NCBI GenBank assembly: GCA_964019695.1
Contig: OZ026518.1
Location: forward strand, 107,976,305 to 108,040,304
Source: Loripinus fragilis
Taxonomy: Eukaryota; Mollusca; Bivalvia; Lucinida; Lucinidae
Direction: 5' to 3'
DNA length: 64,000 nt
Shown piece by piece: positions 55,401-63,009 of the stretch (within the stretch, counting starts at the first letter, position 1; the number at the start of each line of letters is the position of its first letter). Both the position numbers and the translations under genes were made by a program. The notes under the pieces were generated by a model, which was not told where the DNA came from, made no database searches, and saw only the letters and a program-made list of their open reading frames with translations.

Positions 55401-58400
55401 CAAAAAGTGCAGACCCTGATGAAATGCCACCTTATGTTGCATTTCACCTGGGAGACAGTTTGCAAAAAATGTCTGCTCTGTATGCAGCAATGAAAGGGTT
55501 AGTAGATTAACCTGTTACCTGCTAGTGACAACTTTTGTCGTCTGCTGATATCCTATGCAAACAGTTTGGATTCAATCAGGCCCAACAAAATGTTGGCCAG
55601 ATGTGAATTCAAACTTTTTGATACTGATGCTATCCTTGAAAGAATTTGCTTCAAAGAAGGGTAATTCTGAATAAAATGAACAGATGACAAAAACATGCAA
55701 AATTATCTAGCAAGATAAAAGTTTAGCAAACATATATAACAGGCAGGAAATGGTCCCTTGTATGGTAAATACAGTTGGATAGTCTTGAGAGCCAAGCTCA
55801 GATTTGACATTATCTCATCAGATACATATACTTAAAGTAAAAGCTTTCCCTGTCCAATTTCATCTTTCTGAAAAATTTGTCTATAATAATTGTGAACATT
55901 GAATGACATATTGGTCAACTTTTTTATTTCCTCTGCTGTCAAAAGAAATAAGGACCCTTTTCTTAAGTGTCTATTTAATCCTTATTTTATGACAGTTTAG
56001 TTTTATACCTTTCAGCAAGTGTTTAATCTTGACCATTTTCCTAGTGAATATGATCTCATTTTTAGTTTTTGGTTTGATTTGCAGGAGATTTGATTCTACA
56101 TAATTTTGTCATTCTTTTTATAAACATACATGAAACATAATAAGTGTGTTCCAATTATCAGAATTAAATTAAATGAATTAAAAAAATATCCAAAATATTA
56201 GGTAATAATGGAAGCTGGACTAATTTACTTCAGGAGGACATGTTCTCTGAATAATGATAAAATAGGGATAAAATCCAAAATTCTTTATAAAGTATATCAT
56301 CACATGAATGTAATTTTTCTCATCATGAACAACTCTGAGCTTCACACAGTTATATGAGAGAGTTTGTCAACTAAAAAAGAACTCCATACAAGTCCAATTG
56401 AGAACCATAGCTTAGTTTTCCTTTCTTCAGGATAACATTCTATTAAGTCTTGAAATATAATAAAGTTAATTTATTGCTCAAAAGTAATCATAAGTAATCA
56501 TCAAGTAATCATGATTACTTTGCAATGTAATCTGTAATTGTAATCGATTACATTTTAAAAAAAGTAATTGTAATTGTAATCAGTAATCATGAAATTTCAA
56601 AGTAATTGTAATTGTAATCGATTACATTTGCATGTAATCGACCCCAACTCTGCCTGACATGACTGAAAAAAATGTTGACTGGGATGAAAAGAATCAAACA
56701 TCCATACCATTTGTACATTTCATTGTCTTTCTGTCCATCTGACTGTCAGATCCCACCAGATGGCATTAAAGCCTCACAGGCCTCACTGTGTTGTGGTCCT
56801 TGAGCAAGACACATTTATCCTAGCTTAGTACTGGTTCAATCCAGGAAGATCGTCCATGTTTAACTGAAAGAGTGTTGATGGGACATTACAAATAAAATCA
56901 AACAAAACCAGATTGCATTAAGAGTTGTATAAGATTTCTGTTTCTGTCTTGCAGATGTGGGCTAGGTGTGTGTACCCTAGACAATTGTTTGTATGCCTTA
57001 GGTGGATGGGTGGGGTCAGAGATAGGCAGATCCGTGGAGAAATATGACCCTGACTTGGGTAAATGGTCTGTGATAGGCTACTGCAGAAATCTCAAGTGCT
57101 GGATGGGAGTAGTGGCCGATAAAGGTAAGAAAAGCCACAAGTCCAGATAAACAGACTTTTTGATGTTATGCTGCATTTCATCTGGGTATTCACTGTTTGA
57201 TAAAGTACTTCATGTCGGGTTTCCAGTATACGAAGGGTTAATGGACATGCCTTACTAATTAAGACAAATTACATTAGAGAATCAATCAGAAGAAAAGGTT
57301 GTTTAATACAGAAGGATATTTTAGTCAATATACAGTGCTCCAGATAATTTTGACTACCATCAGTAAGGGTACTGGTCCAAATGAAACTTGTTCCGTACCA
57401 GCTTTTTCAAACCGTACATGTATTTATTTTGGCAAAGCCAAATTTTTTATGAACGCTTATACTTGTATTTAAAACTGTTATCATGTACAGTTGGATTACC
57501 CATCAATGAAAACTGCAATGTCCCTATATATACACTTTGGCAATAATATTGGAACAGGGAATCCCGGTGATTGTTTTTATTGCCATCTGCAAACGCGCTT
57601 TTCTTCTGAGAATTTCCAATTTCACTTTCAACTTTGACTGGTTCGCATGAAATTACAAGGACCAAACTGATAGCAAACTCCCCAAGAGTGGCTTCTGCGC
57701 ACATATTATTCTGAAAACACATGTTCTTCAAGGAGACATGTTTAAGGGACACAACCGAACATTGGGTATATTGTATTGAGGCAAAAATAAAACATCGGTA
57801 AGCAGTTTAGCAAGTTGATTCTGGATTTCTCAACTCATTCATTTTGACAGATTCACAAATCAGTTCAATTATCAAGGGTCTTCTGCTTCGAATCGGATGA
57901 GAAATACGGTTTGCCTCTTAAAATGAATCGTACAGGCAAAAACACCCCCCCTATTCGGTACATACTAATTTTCAACTCTATCCATATAAGGGGGAAATGG
58001 ACCCGTAATTTACGTCAGTACGGACTCTATCTGGAGCGCTGAATATACCACCACAAGTGACACAGATATATTTTTTTAAGCCTTTTCAAAAGAAGTAACA
58101 TGTGGTGGGGTTTGTAGTGGGGAGAGGAACAACTAGCCTGGTACAGAAAAAACAATGATAAATACCGGAAAAGGGTTATTCTTTCTGAACATTTTTTTAA
58201 ACATTCTTTTTCTTGCAGGTTTGATTTATGTTGTTGGTGGTTCTAATGATCTCAGTGAAGAACTTAAGTCAGTAGAGTGTTATAACCCTATCACCAAAGA
58301 GTGGATAACTCTTCCTGAAATGATAGTAAAGAGAGCCTACCCTGGAGTTGTGATCCTTGATGATTATCTTTATGCTGTAGGAGGCTGGAATGAAAGTGAA

Positions 58401-61268
58401 GGAGCACTGAATTCTGTGGAGAGATTGAGCCTTACTGCGGTAAATATTTAAACCCTTACCTGTACCATGTTTAACCTTTAAAGCGCCATCTATAATTTGC
58501 AGCAGACGACAATTCAAAATTTTGCTCCTTTTTAAAGAATAACAAGTAAGGCATGATATTTCATGAGAATCCTCTGCTGAGAATTCCTTATTTCTTTCGA
58601 AAATTAGCTAAAATGTCACAAAATTTGTGGTCTGCTGCAGTCGTGATTGGCGCTTTAAGGGTTAATCTTTGTAACCATTGTAGATCCAGAATCAGCAAGT
58701 CTCTCAGAAGCTAACTGATCTGTAATACACTGTTTTATGACCAAAAGATGAGAAAATTAAATGTAATACTTTGCTCAGATATTTTATACTTTTACAACTC
58801 AGGTTACTCCTTATCCTGCTCATAATGTTTCAGGACTTAAGAGTGCATACCAAAAACATTTTGTTTTTTACTTCTCAACCAAAACGTATGTTGTGGGTAC
58901 TCAAAAGAACCCTCTCAATGAGACGGTTCTTTTGAGGACCTAAAACAGATGGTAAAACTGATGGGTAAGAAAATATTTACAATTTTACCCTCAAATATTT
59001 TGTTTATCTAAACCTCTGTGTTTTTACCAGAAAATGTCTGGGTATGTCTGCTGCATATATTTGAATGTACTCAAGACTAATTTTTTCACAAAAACAAACA
59101 AACAAACACTATGAAGTAAGTAAGGGTGCAAAGATCAGGAATCGATACAATCAAGTACCACACCTGACCCAGGATACCAATGGGAAAGTGACGAACTCAC
59201 AGTAGACACCGTAAATGAGAGCCAAGAGGTCAGCCCTTTCTCAGCAGGTGACCACAAAGCACATATAAACAGACGGGCACAAAGACATAGCAAACACAAG
59301 ACAGAACAAAAACATAAAAGATCCACAAAAGAAGAACCGCCTTGGAACGGTCAGTAAAATATATTACTGGAGGGCTTCAACCGGTTTAACGGCGCCAACC
59401 TCACCCTTAATTCGGATGTGGATCAAGACACATAGATATTTGGTTTGCATGAAAGACCCCTAACTTATCAATGCATCATCTCCTAAAACATATAAATCAA
59501 GATACAACAAGGAGATAAAGCAAAGATAAGGACTCAACAGTAAATATAACTGTATACGGGAGCAAAAGAAATCCAACAGGTAAACCCTGGTGGGCCCGAC
59601 AAACAGCCAAAGCATCAGGCCCCTACCATCTCATCAATAGATAAGTCAAGTCGGAACCATCATAGAGTCTGAAGTCCGACCCACCGGCGTGCAATTAAAG
59701 AGGAAAGCAAAGTTGCCAACCGTGATTGGGTTGATTACCAAGCATGCAGTCTGTTGCAATACATTAATGTTATAGCCAATCTTTTAATAATGGGAAATTA
59801 TTTTAATGAACTGCGCTGAAAAATTGTTAGAGCCAACAATCTTCTTCAATTTATACACCAAGTCACCATAGAAATCAGGTTCCGAAAGTCCTTGGCGCAA
59901 GAGAGATTTAAGTCCAACTTGGAATTTAGAAATCAAATCATAGTATCGTCTATAAAATTTTGAAAATGTTTTGCGAAGTTTATGATACCGATAGCCTTGT
60001 TTAAGAAGTTTCTGAGTTAACAATTTATTGCGAGTGTTGAAGTCATCAACATAGCTAGATGCTCTAGCAAAACGAATTAGTTGAGAGATATAGACTCCAT
60101 AGGATGTAGAACGAGGAACATCACCATCTAAAAATGGGAAATTGACAATTTCAAAATCAAAGTCGTCACGTTTATCATAAATTCTGGTAGAAACAATATC
60201 ATTAGAAATTGACAAATGCAAGTCTAAAAATGTGGCTTCGGTATCAGAGGCATTGGCTTTATTCATTTGGAGCTCTGAAGGGTATATTTGACTAACCATA
60301 TTGTCTAAATAAACATTATTGATATTTAAAATATTGTCCAAATATCTGGATGTAGTGTTAAACGCATCAATAACATCAGCCTGCTTATCATCAGGAAGAG
60401 ACATCATAAAGTCCCTCTCATAACAAAACAGGAATAAATCTGCAACCAGGGGAGCAGAATTTGTGCCCATAGGAATCCCAACTACTTGTCTATAGAGCTT
60501 GGTGCCAAATCGAATAAAAATGTTGTCCAACAAAAAGGTCAGCGCATCACATACATTTTGACACGACCATGCATGATATTTTTTAGGTTTTTCTGAAGTA
60601 AAAATGCATTTCTGTCATTACATGCAAGGTAAGGAGAGCCTTCTCTCTGGAAGGTTCTTTTAATAAGGGAGCAGTCTGATCTGGTTCCATATTGTTTGCA
60701 ATATACGCCATCAAAGTACATAAGCAGAAGAGAGAGCAGACCACACTTTTCTTGAATAGTGGGAAAACGGTTAAGGGCTTTTACATATGGGCATCAACCA
60801 TGCCCAACCCAGAAATCTTGTCTTTGAGGTTAGCAAACAACAAAGGCGAATCAGGCGCATTCTGATCAGGGCCTTTGTTATTTGCTCTTTGGAAAGTATC
60901 TAAACTTGCTACAAGTAAACTTTCAATTTTCTAGCTAGTCTCTGTAGCTGAGTCAGTTGGTTTGAATAAGACCTGGCGGAAACCCTTAAGACAGGTTTTC
61001 TTGCGTTGAGGAACATACATTATATGGTCTTTGGTTGTTTCAGGGTCACTGGACAGAGATCTCACCAATGTCGTGTTCACGAGCTGCTGCCAGCGTGTGC
61101 GCTGTCAACGGTATGATCTATGTGTTAGGTGGGAGGTCTTACAAGGACCAGTTCACTGCTCCAGCCACCTTAGATTCCATGGAATGCTACAATCCTAGTA
61201 CAGACACTTGGACAGACGCTGGCTGTATGCCAACAAGCAGATGTGAAGGAGCTGCGGTGGTTATTTGA
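46209..61268 (+). CDS. IPP: IPP (KLHL27) BTB-BACK-Kelch protein, complete 7-exon coding sequence
   Basis: Exons: 46209-46476, 48000-48128, 49059-49244, 52791-53328, 56955-57124, 58219-58439 and 61044-61268. All are GT/AG with matching phases; 1,737 nt, 578 residues. BTB about 25-125 (FCDVKLQV.., MAHRIVLMSGSAYFHAMF), BACK about 130-235 (ENCIGIYLFSDAISC, RVENEFQVF, AAIDWIL), and six Kelch repeats from 284 with double-Gly at 288, 343, 390, 437, 485 and 533. The end TWTD..MPTSRCEGAAVVI, the segment GGRWSD..SSVERFDTF and CGLGVC..YALGGWVGSEIG match vertebrate IPP as I remember it, including length (about 584). BTB-BACK-Kelch proteins bind CUL3 through BTB and select substrates with the propeller; IPP is reported to bind actin. 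Cytoplasmic, no signal peptide. The first 7 codons are uncertain because an acceptor-like ttctttttcag|T lies inside them. Confidence 0.93.
46487..46664. mobile_element. Near-perfect 86-bp-arm foldback at the IPP intron 1 donor
   Basis: AGTAGACTGGCTCCAGTCCT.. to ..GATGGCTCTGT (46487-46572) pairs with 46579-46664 across a 6-nt loop (TTTAAG), with 3 mismatches in 86. TTTTC flanks both ends (46482-46486, 46665-46669), suggesting insertion with a 5-bp target duplication. It begins 11 nt after the donor GT starts. Confidence 0.93.
47390..47562. repeat. HP1 copy in IPP intron 1
   Basis: TATTTCTCAACCAAAACATA, TGTTGTGGGTACTCAAATGA, then TCAATGAGACGGTTCTTTTG and AGCACCC, ending TTATTTATCTAAACCTGTG. 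About 1.4 kb of the same intron around it holds no other recognised feature. Confidence 0.8.
48000..48128 (+). CDS. IPP: IPP exon 2 (BTB end)
   Basis: KVNITEENCEDLLTAADMLS then VTGVVDACCLFMRERFQPEN; residues 90-132, the LLTAADML signature of the BTB C-terminal helices. Acceptor tacag|GT, donor ATTG|gtatgt, phase 1/1, 129 nt. Confidence 0.93.
48390..48612. mobile_element. Foldback element (TTGAGCATGAAATTTATT type)
   Basis: CATGCTCAACTCAACTGAGC at the left pairs with CAGTTGAGTTGAGAGTTGAG and CATGAAATTT at the right. The inner arm AAATGTTAAAATGCCAACAA is followed directly by its complement TTGTTGGCATTTTAACATTT. In IPP intron 2, non-coding. Confidence 0.75.
49059..49244 (+). CDS. IPP: IPP exon 3 (BACK)
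   Basis: Residues 133-194: IYLFSDAISCSCLTRDAEAY, INKNFLKVVQEEEFMDLPKE and SLVHFLHSENLRVENEFQVF plus K. Typical BACK helices. Acceptor cttcag|GT, donor AAAG|gtatga, phase 1/1, 186 nt. Confidence 0.93.
49609..49796 (-). mobile_element. tRNA-derived SINE (family 1) in IPP intron 3
   Basis: Minus strand: CAGTGGCTCAGTGGTAGAGT, GCTTGACTCGAGACTGAGG, GGGTTGAGTCTC (B box), TCCTTGAGCAAGACACATTA, with tail GTTGACTGGGACATAATC plus AAATCAAAC. Confidence 0.85.
50103..50737. mobile_element. 635-bp hAT-type MITE with exact 8-bp TSD
   Basis: Starts CAGGGGTGGGTATCGC and ends ATCGCGCACCCCTA. CCAAAATC is present on both sides (50095-50102, 50738-50745). Subterminal ATCGCGATA / TATCGCGATA motifs recur inverted. 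It is inserted in an older ATTAGTACCAAAATCTCATG repeat. Confidence 0.9.
51119..52540. mobile_element. TIR element carrying a nine-unit satellite of nuclear-receptor-type motifs
   Basis: The ends ATGCCCCCAAAGGAA (51119-51133) and TTCCTTTGGGGGCAT (52526-52540) are perfectly inverted. Between them are nine tandem units of about 120-150 bp, each with TTTGAGGTAGGAAT, TTTGGTGTGTGGATGCATCT, TGGGATG, GGTCACTGTGACC, TTGACCTCTGACCTAGTTT and GTGTCC..GCATATCTC. GGTCACTGTGACC is exact at 51293, 51439, 51579, 51873, 52013 and 52288; altered forms are at 51725, about 52152 and about 52429. It lies in IPP intron 3, just upstream of exon 4. Confidence 0.88.
52640..52745. repeat. Half copy of HP1 upstream of IPP exon 4
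   Basis: CTCAATGAGTTGATTCTTTT, GAGCAGCCCAGCATCTGTTA and AAACTGAACAGTAAGGAAAT, ending TTAGTTTATCTTG. It stops about 45 nt before the exon 4 acceptor. Confidence 0.65.
52791..53328 (+). CDS. IPP: IPP exon 4 (BACK end, Kelch 1-2)
   Basis: Residues 195-373 and two bases of R374: AAIDWILHDIPARKRHVFEV, MSPIRFPIIPEKQMDKYI, then Kelch 1 (KNIYVVGG..GGRWSDAKTLSSVERFDTF) and Kelch 2 (GQVCVVGGENDSLIFDSVET, YDPVTHEWTLL). The longest exon, 538 nt. Acceptor ttacag|CT, donor CCTAG|gtaagt. Confidence 0.95.
53340..54600. other. IPP intron 4, left part, nothing firmly recognised
   Basis: AT-rich sequence with only short degraded repeat pieces (for example CTTATTTCTCAACCAGG near 54525, an HP1 scrap). No splice-flanked coding block was found. 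Confidence 0.5.
54637..54893. mobile_element. TTAA-type foldback MITE, well preserved centre
   Basis: ATCCTTATAGCGCCAAG at the left pairs with TTAGCGCATTAAGGC at the right. Inner arms GCGTGGACCCAGAACAGACT plus GCTCC and GGAGCAGTCTGATCTGGGTC plus CACACTGTTTGC are inverted around CTATA. GTCGTCTGCTG is locally triplicated (54673-54705). Confidence 0.78.
54907..56699 (+). mobile_element. tRNA-derived SINE (family 1) split by a hAT element
   Basis: Head GAGTGCAGTGGCTCATTGGT (A box region) and GTTGCAAGTTTGAGCC (B box), body TTCTTGAGCAAGACACTTTA to 55040. It resumes at 56661 with GACTGAAAAAAATGTTGACT plus GGGATGAAAAGAATCAAAC. Removing 55041-56652 and one TSD restores the family layout. Confidence 0.85.
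55041..56652. mobile_element. 1.6-kb hAT-type element with exact 8-bp TSD
   Basis: Ends CAGAGATGGGGTAATCG and TGTAATCGACCCCAACTCTG. CCTGACAT is on both sides (55033-55040, 56653-56660). Clusters of GTAATCA/TGATTAC near both ends are subterminal repeats. No transposase frame is seen; the interior includes old GCAGACGAC-type MITE sequence (about 55500-55740). Confidence 0.92.
56735..56915 (+). mobile_element. Second family 1 SINE, head decayed
   Basis: CACTGTGTTGTGGTCCTTGA then GCAAGACACATTTATCC, TTAGTACTGGTTCAATCCAG and GAAGATCGTCC, tail GTTGATGGGACATTACAAAT plus AAAATCAAACAAAACC. It ends about 40 nt before the IPP exon 5 acceptor. Confidence 0.78.
56955..57124 (+). CDS. IPP: IPP exon 5 (Kelch 3)
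   Basis: Residues 374-430: RCGLGVCTLDNCLYALGGWV, GSEIGRSVEKYDPDLGKWSV, IGYCRNLKCWMGVVADK. Acceptor cttgcag|AT, donor AAAG|gtaaga, phase 2 in and 1 out, 170 nt. Confidence 0.95.
58219..58439 (+). CDS. IPP: IPP exon 6 (Kelch 4-5)
   Basis: Residues 431-504: GLIYVVGGSNDLSEELKSVE, CYNPITKEWITLPEM, KRAYPGVVILDDYLYAVGGW, NESEGALNSVERLSLTA. Acceptor cttgcag|GT, donor ACTGCG|gtaaat, phase 1 in and 0 out, 221 nt. Confidence 0.95.
58471..58665. mobile_element. 195-bp TTAA-flanked MITE 31 nt after the IPP exon 6 donor
   Basis: TTAACCTTTAAAGCGCCATC at the left and GATTGGCGCTTTAAGGGTTA plus A at the right, with TTAA at both ends. Inner arms AATTTGCAGCAGACGACA / TGTGGTCTGCTGCAGTCGTG are inverted. The best-preserved member of its family here. 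Confidence 0.88.
58845..59022. repeat. HP1 copy in IPP intron 6
   Basis: CTCAACCAAAACGTATGTTG, GGTACTCAAAAGAACCCTCT, CAATGAGACGGTTCTTTTGA, ending TTTTGTTTATCTAAACCTC. Confidence 0.82.
59114..60667 (-). mobile_element. Penelope-like retroelement copy in IPP intron 6 (antisense)
   Basis: The RT core reads from LDNIFIRFGTKLYRQVVGIP (60533) through RYLDNILNINN, where the usual D-D pair is D-N, so the catalytic pair is broken. It continues to NNFSAQFIKIISHY and a stop at 59784 caused by a small deletion. A further frameshift near 60600 separates the upstream part (FQREGSPYLACNDRNAF). The 3' unit is present once. It ends in the shared TTTGCACCCTTACTTACTT (minus sense) and is truncated near 60667. 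Confidence 0.9.
60785..61010. repeat. Dispersed repeat HP3, reversed copy, upstream of IPP exon 7
   Basis: CTTGCTACAAGTAAACTTTC, TTTTCTAGCTAGTCTCTGTA, GACCTGGCGGAAACCC and AAGACAGGTTTTCTTGCG are the reverse of the 11213 and 14850 copies. It ends about 30 nt before the exon 7 acceptor region. Confidence 0.65.
61044..61268 (+). CDS. IPP: IPP exon 7 (Kelch 6, stop codon)
   Basis: Residues 505-578: GHWTEISPMSCSRAAASVCA, VNGMIYVLGGRSYKDQFTAP, ATLDSMECYNPSTDTWTDAG, CMPTSRCEGAAVVI, then TGA (61266-61268). Acceptor gtttcag|GG, phase 0. The C-terminal SRCEG motif is characteristic of IPP. Confidence 0.95.
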   Translation, partial: GHWTEISPMSCSRAAASVCAVNGMIYVLGGRSYKDQFTAPATLDSMECYNPSTDTWTDAGCMPTSRCEGAAVVI

Positions 61269-61321
61269 GAGCATGATTCAAAGTTTAAATTGAGTTGAAG
61301 GAACTATGGCCAACCCAAATA

Positions 61322-61815
61322 CAGTAAACCTCGAAAATTGTAACTTTGATTTTTCAAAATACTCGCGAATTCGAAAGAAAATTGGCACACACTGGATTCA
61401 GATAGTAGGACATATTCATGATCTATTTTAATAACTGCCTATACTAACATAAGTTTTGGGTGCCTAAAAGAAACGGCTCCTTGAGACGTTTCTTTTAGGC
61501 ACCCAAAACTTATGTTTGATAGAAAAAATACTGATAATAATCATTTTTGGGGGTTATATTTTTTTATATCTACCACCACACACTGGATATATTCATGATC
61601 TATTATTAATAACTGCCTATACCAATATAAGTTTTAGGTGCTTAAAAGAGACGTTTCTTTTACATGCCCAAAACTTATGTTTGATAGAAAAATACTGATA
61701 ATAATCATTTTTGGGGGTTATATATTTTTATGTCTACCTTGCTATAATTCGAACTACTGATGATTCGAAATAAAACCTCTAGTCCCGATGACTTCAAATT
61801 TATGAGATTCGACTG
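61322..61815. mobile_element. 494-bp TA-flanked MITE in the presumed IPP 3' UTR
   Basis: TA|CAGTAAACCTCGAAAATTG at the left and ATGAGATTCGACTG|TA at the right, with TTCGAA-rich subterminal regions. Inside, a unit of about 160 bp occurs twice (about 61412-61572 and 61582-61735). Each has a hairpin around TTTTGGGTGCCTAAAAGAAA / TTTCTTTTAGGCACCCAAAA; the second is decayed. An AATAAA lies at 61769-61774. Confidence 0.8.
61765..61780 (+). promoter_or_regulatory. Candidate polyadenylation signal of IPP (AATAAA)
   Basis: First plus-strand AATAAA I find after the IPP stop codon, about 500 nt downstream and inside the right part of the MITE 61322-61815. Functional use is inference. Confidence 0.3.
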
Positions 61816-61924
61816 TAACCATTTAAGCTATGATAAAAGTTCTAAAGTTTCGAACACTTTTCTCATTCTGTTCTCAAACATTTGTTGGTTATCAAGGTTG
61901 GAATTCACAGATTGCTTATCTAAA

Positions 61925-61997
61925 TAGCAAACAGGGAAGACCCTGATCAGACTGCTTCTTCAGAAGCAGTCTGATCTGGGTCTGCTCTGTTTGTCTA
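61925..61997. repeat. Palindromic repeat (GCAAACAG..CTGATCAGACTGC)
   Basis: GCAAACAGGGAAGACCCTGA, TCAGACTGCTTCTTC / GAAGCAGTCTGATCTGGGTC, TGCTCTGTTTG. It is the same core as in the centres of the TTAA MITEs. Confidence 0.75.
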
Positions 61998-62241
61998 TGC
62001 CTTTTTGGCAGGTTACTAGTGTTTGAAATTTTAGAACAATTACTGTAGTTCATGCGGTTTTGGTACTTATAACATATGTGTGAATTCATCTTTTAAACAA
62101 GCAATTACAATGGGGCTAGAGTCCTAGAATTTAGTTTGAGCTTTCATCTCACTCCCTACTTTGTGTGTACTAGCAGGGAAGTCTTTTTGGAGACTTCACA
62201 GATGAGTAGGCTCTATGAGTCTTCCCTGCTCTACAATGTGA

Positions 62242-62468
62242 TAAACCCTTTACTCCATATGCTATTTTTAGATCATGACATCATTTCTATTTTTAGACAA
62301 CATTGAAAAAAAGTCGAGAAAAATTAAAGAAAAAGTTTGAATACTTTTGAAAATATTCTGGAAAATGGAGCATTTGCTCCAAATGAGCAAATGCTCCATT
62401 TTCCATATTTTCAAATTCATGATATTTCAAAGGCGTCAAAAGGCGCTATTATGGAGTAAAGGGTTAAA
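62242..62468. mobile_element. TTAA-type foldback MITE (ACCCTTTACTCCATA)
   Basis: AAACCCTTTACTCCATATGC at the left and TATGGAGTAAAGGGTTAA at the right are inverted. The centre GAAAATGGAGCATTTGCTC / GAGCAAATGCTCCATTTTCC is a perfect hairpin with loop CAAAT. Confidence 0.8.
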
Positions 62469-62479
62469 CAAGTACTGGT

Positions 62480-62660
62480 ACGGTGAAAACTCTTTATACT
62501 GACACTCTTTATAAGAGTAAATTTCTTTACAATGGTGGTTTTATTTGCATAAATGTACCAGTTTAGCTTGAATTTGAGTTCATTACAACAGAAATTAGGC
62601 TTAACATAAAATTATTTGAGGACAAACATTGTCCTTATAAAGGGGGTTGACTGAAAATTG
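62480..62660. mobile_element. Degraded TIR element (CTTTATACTGACACTCTTTATA)
   Basis: GGTGAAAACTCTTTATACTG at the left and CCTTATAAAGGGGGTTGACT at the right resemble the CAGTGCAGTCCCTTTATAAC type ends of 10771-11013, but diverged. Confidence 0.45.
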
Positions 62661-62939
62661 GTTTATGGTTATGGTTGAAAATTATTTTAAAAAATACACC
62701 CTCACATCTACAGATTGGTAAAAAGTATCAACTTTTGATTTCTAGTCAGTCCAGTGGTGTAGATTACTTTTTGATATGAATTCATTGTAAGGCTGAAAAC
62801 ATATGGATCCTGATTAGCTGGCTTTATTAAAAGAGGCCGTAGATTTTTGAAAAAGTTCAAAGTGCATTTAGTAGTTCAGCTAATACAGTATTGAGGCTTA
62901 AGTAATGATATCAGGCTATCGGAGGCTGTACCTATGCGA

Positions 62940-63007
62940 CCGTTTTTTCGAGCAAAAATGGCGGACGTTGGAGGATGAACCACACCAGTGGGAGAAATTT
63001 GCGAGGT
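62940..63007 (+). promoter_or_regulatory. Candidate promoter and 5' exon of a further rightward gene
   Basis: GCAAAAATGGCGGACGTTGG matches the TSS-proximal YY1-type motif (AAAATGGCGG) common at animal promoters. The exon-like stretch ends GCGAG|gtaaat at 63005/63006, a good 5' splice site. The ATG at 62958 gives only six codons (MADVGG), so it would be a leader. No downstream coding exon is seen before 64000. Confidence 0.3.
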
Positions 63008-63009
63008 AA

